Positions 1 to 7,590 are shown, counted from the first letter of the stretch. The stretch: DNA of 12,465 bases from an uncultured Veillonella sp. (GCA_934183145.1 CAKPSA010000031.1:1-12465), one strand, 5' to 3'. Translations and numbers: made by a program. Notes: generated by a model not told the origin, from the letters alone.

Positions 1-77
1 GCTGTGCTGTGCTGTGCTGTGCTGTGCTGTGCTGTGCTGTGCTGTGCTGTGCTGTGCTGTGCTGTGCTGTGCTGTGC
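1..77. repeat. Perfect pentanucleotide tandem repeat (GCTGT), 15 copies plus 2 nt
   Basis: The window opens inside an uninterrupted GCTGT tract: fifteen full units (1-75) followed by GC (76-77). No unit carries a mismatch. The left end is cut by the window, so the true copy number is unknown. Because 5 is not a multiple of 3, each gained or lost unit shifts any reading frame crossing the tract. None of the three + frames contains a stop inside it (each cycles Ala-Val-Leu-Cys-Cys), and the complementary strand is also open. After the tract the frames diverge: one stops at 88-90, one at 114-116, and one runs into radC in frame. Tracts of this kind are classic slippage-prone contingency sites, but phase variation here is inference. 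An assembly artefact at a contig end is a real alternative. Confidence 0.95.
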
Positions 78-154
78 AAGAAATATATAAAGAGAGTAGA
101 TGTGTTGGTTGCTTGATTGATAGATGGTGTTATCTATTTGAATGGAGAGATTCT

Positions 155-853
155 ATGGAAGTACCAACAGTAAGTGTAAAAGATATGTTACCATTTCAGC
201 GTCCTCGAGAGAAGTTTCTTGCTCTGGGACCATCTCATATGGCGATGGAGGAACTATTAGCTATTTTATTGCGAACAGGTGTAAAAGGACAATCTGCTAT
301 TTCCTTAGCTAGCGATATCGTGCAATCTTATGATGATGGAGTATACGGACTTAACCGAATGACCGTTGAAGAGCTTGTAAAAATTAAGGGCATTGGTACA
401 GATAAAGCAGTAACACTATGTGCAGCTCTTGAGATGGGGCGGCGGTTAGGGGAACTTAAAATTAAGGAAACCTATGAAGATTTTTCGCAGCCCTTTGTTA
501 TAGCCCAATATGTAATGGAGCGTTTACGGCACGAAGAGGTTGAGCATGTATGGGCCGCTATGTTGACGTCTCGAAATAAGTTGATTCAGTTAGAGCATAT
601 TTCTAATGGAGGGTTAGTATCTAGTCTCGTAGAGCAACGTGCTGTTTTTAAGAAGGCCATAGCTTGTAATGCGGCGGCTATCATCTTAATACATAATCAT
701 CCGTCTGGTGATAGTCGTCCTAGTGATGAAGATATACGACTAACCAAGTTATTTGTCAGTGCAGGGCAGTTCATGGGCATACCGGTGTTAGATCATATTA
801 TTATTGGTGATAATGAATTTACTAGCCTTAGCGAAATTGGTAAACTTAGTTAA
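155..853 (+). CDS. radC: RadC family JAB/MPN-domain protein
   Basis: 232 aa, close to the usual RadC length of about 225. I place the start at ATG 155 because GGAGAG (144-149) lies 5 nt upstream and the protein then begins as RadC proteins do (MEVPTVSVKDMLPFQRPREK). The frame stays open upstream into the pentanucleotide repeat, but that Cys-rich extension does not look like RadC. Residues about 80-110 carry a helix-hairpin-helix-like segment (VKIKGIG). The C-terminal half is the JAB1/MPN domain with a complete metalloprotease-type motif: H180-x-H182, followed by D193, within HNHPSGDSRPSDED. RadC was once linked to DNA repair, a role later disputed, and its biochemical function is unsettled. 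It commonly sits between maf and mreB; here it has its own terminator before mreB. Confidence 0.93.
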   Translation: MEVPTVSVKDMLPFQRPREKFLALGPSHMAMEELLAILLRTGVKGQSAISLASDIVQSYDDGVYGLNRMTVEELVKIKGIGTDKAVTLCAALEMGRRLGELKIKETYEDFSQPFVIAQYVMERLRHEEVEHVWAAMLTSRNKLIQLEHISNGGLVSSLVEQRAVFKKAIACNAAAIILIHNHPSGDSRPSDEDIRLTKLFVSAGQFMGIPVLDHIIIGDNEFTSLSEIGKLS

Positions 854-873
854 CGGATACATACATTAATAGT

Positions 874-950
874 AAAAGCACTCATAATGATGAGCGTACT
901 CTTTCTGATTAGTTCAGTGTAAGAAATGCATCATTATAGTAGTGCTTTTT
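874..950 (+). terminator. Intrinsic terminator downstream of radC
   Basis: AAAAGCACT (874-882) pairs perfectly with AGTGCTTTT (941-949), and ATAATGATG (884-892) pairs with CATCATTAT (929-937), with C883 opposite AGT 938-940 as a small bulge. This gives an 18-bp stem with a roughly 36-nt loop, followed by a T-rich tail (946-957). It lies 20 nt after the radC stop and separates radC from the mreB operon. The A-run on the left arm could also let it act on leftward transcription, but no leftward gene is visible. Confidence 0.8.
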
Positions 951-1065
951 CTATTTTGTATAGTTTGTACGTATATACTATGTACGATTTAGGTGATACA
1001 AATTATGTATGACTTAAGGGTACTTGAATTATGCATTTTCTGTGCTTTTAATAGTGGTAAAAGCC

Positions 1066-1105
1066 TTGATATTAATAGAAAAAGTCGCATTATATGTGTT
1101 AAAAT
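1066..1105 (+). promoter_or_regulatory. Candidate promoter for the mreB operon
   Basis: This lies in the AT-rich gap after the radC terminator. TTGATA (1066-1071) is one base from the consensus -35 and is followed 18 nt later by TTATAT (1090-1095). An alternative is an extended -10, TGT-TAAAAT (1097-1105), which lacks a good -35. Either would start transcription a few tens of bases before mreB. The placement is reasonable because the radC terminator isolates the operon, but in such AT-rich sequence these matches are weak evidence. I saw no other convincing element between 951 and 1122. Confidence 0.35.
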
Positions 1106-1136
1106 GGAATGATGATGTAATGAAGGAGATTTTACT

Positions 1137-2174
1137 ATGAGTTCCATTTTACCTACTCTAGGAAAAGATGTAAGTATAGATATTGGGTCCATACAGACGC
1201 GCCTCATGGGGGGGACGCGAGGAACCGTTATAAGTGAGCCATCCATTATAGCCACTGATACAAAACAAGAAAAAGTAGTAGCCGTTGGGGATGAAGCGGC
1301 ACGTCTTGTATTGCGCATGCCGGATATGTGGCGGCCTTTAACACCGTTAAAAGATGGCTTTATTGTGGATTATCGCGTTATGCATACAATGCTTAACTAT
1401 TTTCTGAATAAGGTGTCTAATGCATTGCGTCGTGCTCGAGTTCTTGTTGGTGTTCCTTGCGGGATGACTGATGTTGAACAAAGAGCGATGATGGATGCTG
1501 TTATTCAGGCGGGAGCCCGCGAAGTATTTCTTATTGAACGTCCTGTAGCTGCAGCTATTGGTTGCGGTCTACCTATCTTTGAAGCTCGTGGATCTATGGT
1601 CATTGATATTGGTGGTGGTACCGTAGATATGGGCATTGTTTCATTGGGCGGTATTGTAGATAGCAAAACCATACGCTTTGGTGGCTCAGATATCAATAAT
1701 GCGTTGCTACGCTATGTACGCGAGTGTTTTGGGGTTATCGTTTCTGATGAAATTATAGAGGATATTAAGCATACGGTAGGCACCGCTATGGCACCTCTAG
1801 AAGATGCGGAATATGCCTTTCAAGGCCGTGACATGATGAATGGGTTAGGTAGACGTTGTGTCATTCATCAGTCTGAGGTATACCAAGTTATAAATGACTG
1901 TATTGCAGGCCTTTTAGATGAAGTAAAGCAAATGATTCGTTCCGCTGAACCTGAAATTGTAGCAGATATTATGCAATATGGCATATATCTTACTGGCGGT
2001 ACTGCGCAATTGTCGGGCTTGGCAGAGCGTATTGGGGGCGAGTTAGGTGTGCCTGTACACGTTCCTGACGCACCAGAGACAAAAGTCGTTGTTGGCCTTA
2101 ATGGAGCCTCATCGGACTTGGTGAGTTTATCGCGATTTATTGTAAATTCTAAAAATAGAAAGGGCCAAGACTAA
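1137..2174 (+). CDS. mreB: MreB-family actin-like cell-shape protein, divergent
   Basis: 345 aa, a normal MreB length, starting at ATG 1137 with AAGGAG (1123-1128) 8 nt upstream. MreB filaments bind ATP under the membrane and organise the elongasome. Family landmarks are clear: EPSIIA near residue 36, PLKDG, a VPCGMTDVEQRA segment, QAGAREVFLIERPVAAAIG, the phosphate-2 loop DIGGGT (D157-T162), SLGGIV, and an adenosine-loop equivalent LTGGTA near 285-290. Two nucleotide-site motifs depart from the family: the phosphate-1 loop, normally DLGTANT, reads DIGSIQT (15-21), and the adenosine motif, usually GGGA, reads GGTA. It is the first gene of mreBCD-mrdA and is followed by mreC after 1 nt. It could be a specialised paralogue, with a canonical MreB or Mbl elsewhere in the genome. 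Confidence 0.9.
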   Translation: MSSILPTLGKDVSIDIGSIQTRLMGGTRGTVISEPSIIATDTKQEKVVAVGDEAARLVLRMPDMWRPLTPLKDGFIVDYRVMHTMLNYFLNKVSNALRRARVLVGVPCGMTDVEQRAMMDAVIQAGAREVFLIERPVAAAIGCGLPIFEARGSMVIDIGGGTVDMGIVSLGGIVDSKTIRFGGSDINNALLRYVRECFGVIVSDEIIEDIKHTVGTAMAPLEDAEYAFQGRDMMNGLGRRCVIHQSEVYQVINDCIAGLLDEVKQMIRSAEPEIVADIMQYGIYLTGGTAQLSGLAERIGGELGVPVHVPDAPETKVVVGLNGASSDLVSLSRFIVNSKNRKGQD

Positions 2175-2175
2175 T

Positions 2176-3093
2176 ATGATACAGTCAGATAAAAAGTTGA
2201 TTATCGTCGTTGTCATTAGCTGTATCCTATTAGCATTGCTCGGATTTGCATGGAAACAGCGAACTAGTATTCCTTTTGTTACTGTTACTCTTGAAGGCAT
2301 TACAACACCGTTTGCATATGGATCTGCACGTTTGCTTGATGGTGTGCAAACTGGCTTTACAGTTATTAATAATGCTATTTCTGCAACTATTGAAAGTGAT
2401 GAGGAAGCATCTCGCAAAGCTGCCTTAGAACAAAAGGTAGTTAACTATGATGAGGTAGTGGCAGAAAATATTCGACTTCGCCAACTTCTTAACTATAAGA
2501 GTAGTCATCCGGAATTCTCCATGACATTAGCAGGCATTATAACAAAGGATTACGGTACATGGACAAATACTTTCACCATCGATAAGGGCAGTGAAGAAGG
2601 GATGGCCGTCAATATGGCTGTTGTTGTACCAAGTGGGGTAGTTGGTTTTATTACCGATGTGTACCCTCATTCCTCTCGTGTACAAACCATTCTTGACCCA
2701 CGTAGTGCAATTGGTGTGATCGTACAGCGTCCCGAATCTCGTCTATCTGGTGTTGTAAAGGGTGATGGAGATTCTCCTCGTACGCCATCAATGGTAAATA
2801 TTGCTCGTGATGGAGATGTATTAGTAGGGGATAAATTAATAACCTCTGGGTACGGTGGTATCTATCCAAAAGGGTTGCCTGTTGGCAATGTACAGTCTAT
2901 CGAAAATGATACAGAAGGCTTTGTTAAGAATGCCGTTATCACACCTAGTGTAGATTTCTACCGCTTAGAAGAGGTATTTGTGCTCACATCATCTTCTGTT
3001 AGTGCACCACAAAAACCAGGCCTTGAGCCTAAGCTTGTACCTCAAACACAACGAGATCAAGTAGAAGGGGCAAAGGGGGCCGTTAAACCATGA
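2176..3093 (+). CDS. mreC: Rod shape-determining protein MreC
   Basis: 305 aa. MreC is a bitopic membrane protein that links MreB and MreD to PBP2 and helps activate the PBP2-RodA synthase. The layout fits: a short cytoplasmic start, one membrane helix at about residues 8-26 (LIIVVVISCILLALLGFAW), a helical coiled-coil-like stretch at about 70-105, then the extracytoplasmic beta domain with the family pattern GVVGFITDVYPHSSRVQTI and later LITSGYGGIYPKGLPVG. The last 30 or so residues are a Pro/Gln/Lys-rich tail. ATG 2176 lies 1 nt after the mreB stop, with GAAAGGG (2157-2163) as a somewhat distant ribosome-binding site, so translational coupling is likely. The 3' end overlaps mreD by 4 nt. 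Confidence 0.93.
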   Translation: MIQSDKKLIIVVVISCILLALLGFAWKQRTSIPFVTVTLEGITTPFAYGSARLLDGVQTGFTVINNAISATIESDEEASRKAALEQKVVNYDEVVAENIRLRQLLNYKSSHPEFSMTLAGIITKDYGTWTNTFTIDKGSEEGMAVNMAVVVPSGVVGFITDVYPHSSRVQTILDPRSAIGVIVQRPESRLSGVVKGDGDSPRTPSMVNIARDGDVLVGDKLITSGYGGIYPKGLPVGNVQSIENDTEGFVKNAVITPSVDFYRLEEVFVLTSSSVSAPQKPGLEPKLVPQTQRDQVEGAKGAVKP

Positions 3094-3581
3094 CGCGTTT
3101 AGCTTTAGTCCTTTGTGGATTCTTAATATACTTTATACAGGCCCAATTATTGCCTGCTATTTTTCATACGAATTGGTTACCCAATTTAATTTTAACCATT
3201 ATAGTTATGGTCACCCTTTTTAAAGGGCGACGGATGGGGATAATGGCAGCTATTATAGGTGGTATCGTTCATGATGTATTGATTTCTAATTTCTTTGGCC
3301 TCCACTTATTTCCATATGTTGTTGTGGTGTACCTATTATCCGCTGTAAAACATAGACTCTATGAAGAACGTTGGTATTGGTCTAGTGCTATTGTAGCCAT
3401 ATGTACCTTACTTGATGGTTTTATACGTAGCCTCATGATATTAGCTAGTGGTGGGGATTTACATATTGGTTTGTATATGTGGCATATGGTTATACCAGTA
3501 TTGTTCTGGAACGGCGTATTGGCGGCTATCGTACATGGTTTACTGTGGCGTAAGGATGAACAGCAAGATTATATTTGGTAA
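3090..3581 (+). CDS. mreD: Rod shape-determining membrane protein MreD
   Basis: 163 aa, typical for MreD, and almost entirely hydrophobic with about five to six membrane segments. MreD is the polytopic partner of MreC in the elongasome. Sequence similarity in this family is low, so the call rests on size, hydrophobic pattern, the central GRRMGIMAAIIGGIVHDVL and FFGLHLFPY segments, and position directly between mreC and mrdA. The ATG at 3090 overlaps the mreC stop in an ATGA arrangement, which implies translational coupling. G-rich sequence (3073-3079) inside mreC may serve as its ribosome-binding site. Confidence 0.9.
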   Translation: MTRLALVLCGFLIYFIQAQLLPAIFHTNWLPNLILTIIVMVTLFKGRRMGIMAAIIGGIVHDVLISNFFGLHLFPYVVVVYLLSAVKHRLYEERWYWSSAIVAICTLLDGFIRSLMILASGGDLHIGLYMWHMVIPVLFWNGVLAAIVHGLLWRKDEQQDYIW

Positions 3582-3604
3582 TAATTTAGTAAGGGGGTGA
3601 AAGA

Positions 3605-5527
3605 GTGCTTGAAGGCCTCTATAAACGAAGAAAAACGAGTCGCTTTGATGTACTCTTTTACATTGTAGCGGGCATATTCATAGTATTGGCATTGCGTTTG
3701 TTTATGCTACAAATCTTGGCTGGTGGTTATTATCAAGCTAAGGCGGAAGGCAATCGGTTGCGCATGGTACCCATGACTGCAGCGCGGGGTGTTATGTATG
3801 ATCGCAATGGTCAAATACTTGTAGGCTCTCGACCTGCCTATACAATATCCATCATGCCTACAGGAAAGGCTTTGGATGATGGTGAAGTTGCTAAATTAGC
3901 ATCTTTATTAAAAATGAAACCTGAAGATATTACAAAGAAGGTTAATGATCATAAGTATGGCTATGAGCCAATACGTATTGCCAATGATATTTCAATGGAT
4001 GTAGTAACAACCATTGAAGAGCATCGACATGAATTGCCGGGGGTAACGATTGATGTGGAACCACTTCGATATTATCCATATGAAACGATGGCTTCTCAAC
4101 TATTTGGTTATGTTGGTGAAGTAAGTGAAGAGGAATTGGAAGAGCTAAAACAGCAAGACCCTAATACACTGGTAAGTGGCGGTACTATTTTAGGTCGTTC
4201 TGGCCTTGAGAAATTATATGATTCTATTTTGCGTGGCACTGATGGTGGTAAGCAAGTTGAAGTAGATGCTACAGGTCGTCCTGTAGCTGAGGTAGATAGA
4301 AAACATACAGTACCAGGCTCTAATATTCATTTAACCATTGATGTAAACCTTCAAAAGGCTGCTGAAGAGGCTGTTAAGAACCAGCTTGATCAATTGCGTG
4401 CTCAAGGCATTCCAGCACAAGGGGCAGCCGTGGTGGCCATGGACCCTAATACAGGGGCTATTTTAGCTATGGTCAGCGCTCCTGAATTCAATCCAAACTG
4501 GTTTTCTAAAGGGATTACAACAGCTCAATGGAATCAGTTAAATACTGATAAAAATCATCCATTTGATAATAAGGTTATTTCTGGTGAATATCCTCCAGGT
4601 TCACCGTTTAAGATTATTACTGGTACGGCCGCATTAGATCTCAAAAAGGTTACTCCTGAAGAGATGATCTTTGATAGTGGTAAGCACTGGTTGATCGATA
4701 AACGAAATGCAGAAGGTGAAGCATTAGGATGGCTTAACTTCAATAGAGCGCTTGCTAAATCAGATAACGTTTACTTCTATGAAATGGGTAATCGTGTAGG
4801 CATAGAAAATCTCGATAAATATGCTGCTTATTTTGGCATTGGTGAAAAGACTGGCATTAATTTACCGGGTGAGGCTGCTGGTATCATGGCAAGCCCTGAG
4901 TATAAACGAAAAGTATATGATGAAGATTGGTACTTAGGGGAAACCTTTGATGCCGCAATTGGTCAATCTTTCACATTAGTTACGCCATTACAAATGGCCG
5001 TAATGCTCAGTGAAGTAGCTAATGGAGGCATCAAATATAGACCGTATGTGGTAAGCCGCATTGATAATAAAGATGGTACTCCAAAGGAAATTTTCGGACC
5101 TGATAAATTAGGTATTCTACCAGTTCCTAAAAATATTATGGATCTCATTCGAGAAGGCTTGCGTGATGTAACGAATGAGGGTGGTACAGCAGGGGATTTA
5201 TTTAAAGGATTCCCTATAAATGTAGCGGGTAAAACTGGTACTGCGGAAAACGCACATGGCCGAGATCATGGCTGGTTCGTAGCTTATGCACCATATGATA
5301 AACCGCAAATTGTTGTGGTTGCTCTCGTTGAACAAGGTAGCTTTGGTGCTGGTTCTGCAGGCCCAATCGTACGAGATGTATTAGCTGCATATTTTAATGT
5401 ACCATTGAATAAAAAAACGAATGATACAAATACTAAAAGTAATAAAGATGCTGCCACTGTAGGCAATATGACGAATGGTCAAAAACCGGAGAAGGCAGTA
5501 ACTAGTGGGCAACCAAGAAAGGATTAG
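3605..5527 (+). CDS. mrdA: Penicillin-binding protein 2, elongation transpeptidase
   Basis: 640 aa class B penicillin-binding protein, which cross-links peptidoglycan made by RodA during lateral growth. It starts at GTG 3605, 4 nt after an excellent ribosome-binding site (AAGGGGGTGA, 3591-3600). One membrane anchor lies at about residues 17-39, then the pedestal domain with RGVMYDRNGQIL. The transpeptidase motifs are all present: SPFK with catalytic S333 and K336, SDN (386-388) and KTG (543-545). VYFYEMGNRVGI after SDN is typical of PBP2/MrdA rather than division-specific PBP3. The last 40 or so residues form a low-complexity Lys/Asn/Thr-rich tail that I cannot assign. It follows mreD by 23 nt and ends 1 nt before the minD-like gene. 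Confidence 0.94.
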   Translation: MLEGLYKRRKTSRFDVLFYIVAGIFIVLALRLFMLQILAGGYYQAKAEGNRLRMVPMTAARGVMYDRNGQILVGSRPAYTISIMPTGKALDDGEVAKLASLLKMKPEDITKKVNDHKYGYEPIRIANDISMDVVTTIEEHRHELPGVTIDVEPLRYYPYETMASQLFGYVGEVSEEELEELKQQDPNTLVSGGTILGRSGLEKLYDSILRGTDGGKQVEVDATGRPVAEVDRKHTVPGSNIHLTIDVNLQKAAEEAVKNQLDQLRAQGIPAQGAAVVAMDPNTGAILAMVSAPEFNPNWFSKGITTAQWNQLNTDKNHPFDNKVISGEYPPGSPFKIITGTAALDLKKVTPEEMIFDSGKHWLIDKRNAEGEALGWLNFNRALAKSDNVYFYEMGNRVGIENLDKYAAYFGIGEKTGINLPGEAAGIMASPEYKRKVYDEDWYLGETFDAAIGQSFTLVTPLQMAVMLSEVANGGIKYRPYVVSRIDNKDGTPKEIFGPDKLGILPVPKNIMDLIREGLRDVTNEGGTAGDLFKGFPINVAGKTGTAENAHGRDHGWFVAYAPYDKPQIVVVALVEQGSFGAGSAGPIVRDVLAAYFNVPLNKKTNDTNTKSNKDAATVGNMTNGQKPEKAVTSGQPRKD

Positions 5528-5528
5528 T

Positions 5529-6452
5529 ATGGGCGAAATCATTGGTGTTGTATCCGGCAAGGGTGGCGTAGGTAAAACGACTGTCACTGCATGCTTGGGT
5601 GCAGCCTTAAGTCATGCAGGGCACCGCGTATTGCTCTGTGATGGGGACTTTGGATTGCGCGATTTGGATCTTGTATTAGGTGTGGCAGATGAAATTATCT
5701 ATGATGCACTAGATGCGAGTGAAGATAAAGAATATACAGATGATGCTATCGTATCAATTGCAGAAAATCTAGATTTCTTACCGGCTAGTCAAAGTGCGCG
5801 CTGGGAAGATATAGGTCGTAAGAAGTACAAAAAATTAGTTCGTCGACTTTGCGATGTATATGATTTTATTTTGATTGATGCTCCAGCCGGTATTGGTAAG
5901 GGCATAGAGTCTATTTTAGACTTAGTAAATCGCTGTATTGTTGTAACGCATCCGTTATGGGTATCCTTACGTAATGGAGCGCGCATGATTCAAGTGTGCG
6001 AGGAACATAATATTCGCGATTTTGCTATTGCATTTAATGCAGTACCTACAGATGGTGAAGACATAGACTTATACGATATGCTAGAAGTTCTTCGCGCCGA
6101 ATATGTAGGGGCTATGATTCCTTATGATGAAGACGTGTTAACCTATACACAAGATGGACATCTGTTAGATCTGGCTTCTCATGAATTCCGCAACGTATTA
6201 GCCCCTCTTGTGGACTATGTTGTAACTGGTGATTGCTGGGAAGATTATGATGTACAAAAGCAATTTGATGCTTATGTAGCTAAGAAAAAGGCTGCTACAG
6301 AAAAACAAGGTACACCTACACTTGCTACAGCTGGTGAGTCTATATTTGAAGATTCGAATAATGTTCTCTATATTAATCGCGGTGGATGGACTACTCAGCG
6401 CTTATTAGTGCAAGGTAAGCAAAGCTTGTGGCGCCGTCGTAAATTGAAATAG
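5529..6452 (+). CDS. minD: MinD-like P-loop ATPase, without adjacent MinC or MinE
   Basis: 307 aa, longer than the usual 260-270 for MinD. I choose ATG 5529 because AGAAAGGA (5516-5523) sits 5 nt upstream; a GTG at 5505 would overlap mrdA without a better site. MinD cycles on and off the membrane with ATP and, with MinC and MinE, places the division septum. The deviant Walker A motif KGGVGKTT is complete (K11, K16), D38 and D40 align with E. coli MinD, and GLRDLDLVLGV matches MinD's GLRNLDL with N45 changed to D. Walker B D117 lies in DAPAGIGKG, where MinD normally reads SPAGIE. From about residue 235 the protein extends past the family core and ends in a basic, partly hydrophobic segment (SLWRRRKLK) that could be a membrane anchor. 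minC and minE, usual neighbours in related operons, are absent. Confidence 0.8.
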   Translation: MGEIIGVVSGKGGVGKTTVTACLGAALSHAGHRVLLCDGDFGLRDLDLVLGVADEIIYDALDASEDKEYTDDAIVSIAENLDFLPASQSARWEDIGRKKYKKLVRRLCDVYDFILIDAPAGIGKGIESILDLVNRCIVVTHPLWVSLRNGARMIQVCEEHNIRDFAIAFNAVPTDGEDIDLYDMLEVLRAEYVGAMIPYDEDVLTYTQDGHLLDLASHEFRNVLAPLVDYVVTGDCWEDYDVQKQFDAYVAKKKAATEKQGTPTLATAGESIFEDSNNVLYINRGGWTTQRLLVQGKQSLWRRRKLK

Positions 6453-6460
6453 GTGATATG

Positions 6461-7564
6461 ATGTGGCGGAAACTATGGAACGATAGCGACTGGGCTATTA
6501 TCATATGTACTTTTCTACTTGTTTGTATTGGTTTAGCAGCCATTGGCAGTGCAACTCATGTTAATCAAGAGCCTATTGGATTTGGTAGTTTAGTAGTAAA
6601 ACAACTTATATTTTTCCTAGCTAATGTAGCTGTTGTGATAGGCATGCAATTTACTAACTATCATCGGTTAAAGGACTGGGGAACTATCATTTATGCCATT
6701 ACCCTTTTGATGTTAATTGCCGTTATGGCCGTTGGTACCTCTGCATTAGGGGCTCAACGCTGGATTCAATTGGGACCTATTACGATTCAGCCATCAGAGT
6801 TTTCTAAATTGCTCATGATTATTTGCATGGCTAAAATGCTAGAGCCTCGCATTGGCAAGTTAGATACATTTAAATCACTAATATTGCCTGTATTATACGT
6901 TGGGGTACCTATTGCACTCGTATTTTTACAGCCTGACTTGGGGACATCCCTTGTATATATTGCAATTTTTGTGGGTATGCTATTTATTTCTGGTATTAAA
7001 ACTAGACTCATCAAAATTATTGCAGGCACCGGTTTATTATTGATGCCTTTAGGCTGGTTTGTACTGAAAGAATACCAAAAACAACGTATTCTTGTATTTT
7101 TAAATCCAGATATCGATCCTTTTGGTTCTGGCTATCATATCATTCAGTCTAAGATTGCCATTGGTTCAGGTTTGATTTTTGGTAAAGGTATCTTTAATGG
7201 TACGCAAAGTCAGCTGAACTTCTTACCAGAAAACCATACGGACTTTATTTTCTCCGTTATTGGTGAAGAATTTGGTTTTGTAGGTTGTATTATCGTGTTG
7301 TTTTTGCTCTTTATGCTGATTTATCGCAGCATTAAAGTAGCATATATGTGTAATGATAATTTTGGTATGTTACTAGCTACAGGGATTGCCACTATGTTTA
7401 CCTTCGAGGTACTCGTTAATGTAGGCATGACCATTGGTATTATGCCTGTTACAGGTATTCCATTACCATTTCTTAGTTATGGTGTCAGTGCTTTGACCAC
7501 CAATATGTTGAGTATCGGTATTTTGTTAAATATCGCTATGCAACGAACGAAATATATTTTTTAA
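6461..7564 (+). CDS. rodA: RodA, SEDS-family peptidoglycan glycosyltransferase
   Basis: 367 aa polytopic membrane protein with about ten membrane segments. RodA polymerises lipid II into glycan strands and works as a pair with PBP2. Family motifs are present in order: GAQRWIQLGPITIQPSEFSK, QPDLGTSLV, the conserved extracytoplasmic stretch ENHTDFIFSVIGEEFGFVG, and GIPLPFLSYG near the C-terminus. Two in-frame ATGs occur at 6458 and 6461. I prefer 6461 because AGGTGA (6451-6456), which overlaps the upstream stop codon, is then 4 nt away, the spacing also seen before mrdA. Shape-type RodA rather than FtsW or SpoVE is inferred from the mreBCD-mrdA context. Confidence 0.92.
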   Translation: MWRKLWNDSDWAIIICTFLLVCIGLAAIGSATHVNQEPIGFGSLVVKQLIFFLANVAVVIGMQFTNYHRLKDWGTIIYAITLLMLIAVMAVGTSALGAQRWIQLGPITIQPSEFSKLLMIICMAKMLEPRIGKLDTFKSLILPVLYVGVPIALVFLQPDLGTSLVYIAIFVGMLFISGIKTRLIKIIAGTGLLLMPLGWFVLKEYQKQRILVFLNPDIDPFGSGYHIIQSKIAIGSGLIFGKGIFNGTQSQLNFLPENHTDFIFSVIGEEFGFVGCIIVLFLLFMLIYRSIKVAYMCNDNFGMLLATGIATMFTFEVLVNVGMTIGIMPVTGIPLPFLSYGVSALTTNMLSIGILLNIAMQRTKYIF

Positions 7565-7590
7565 AACCCTATGTATTTAGGATTGATTGT

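Noticed and set aside
1..77. CRISPR array
   Set aside because: The tract is a 5-bp perfect tandem repeat without spacers, and there are no cas genes nearby.
119..138. Hairpin ATAGAT/ATCTAT just before the radC ribosome-binding site
   Set aside because: It is only 6-7 AT-rich base pairs with no second signal, so it is likely chance in this composition.
14..154. N-terminal extension of RadC into the pentanucleotide repeat
   Set aside because: The frame is open, but ATG 155 has a well-placed ribosome-binding site and starts a normal-length RadC. The extension is repeat-encoded and Cys-rich. I kept only the possibility of a fusion as a finding.
989..1318. Antisense reading frame across the mreB start
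   Set aside because: It overlaps a certain gene, has no recognisable domain and no good ribosome-binding site, so it is a shadow frame. The other long antisense frames (for example 7709-8143 and 8576-8950) were rejected for the same reason.
5505..5528. Earlier GTG start for the minD-like gene
   Set aside because: It overlaps mrdA and adds residues absent from MinD. ATG 5529 has a better ribosome-binding site, and K11/K16 then number exactly as in E. coli MinD.
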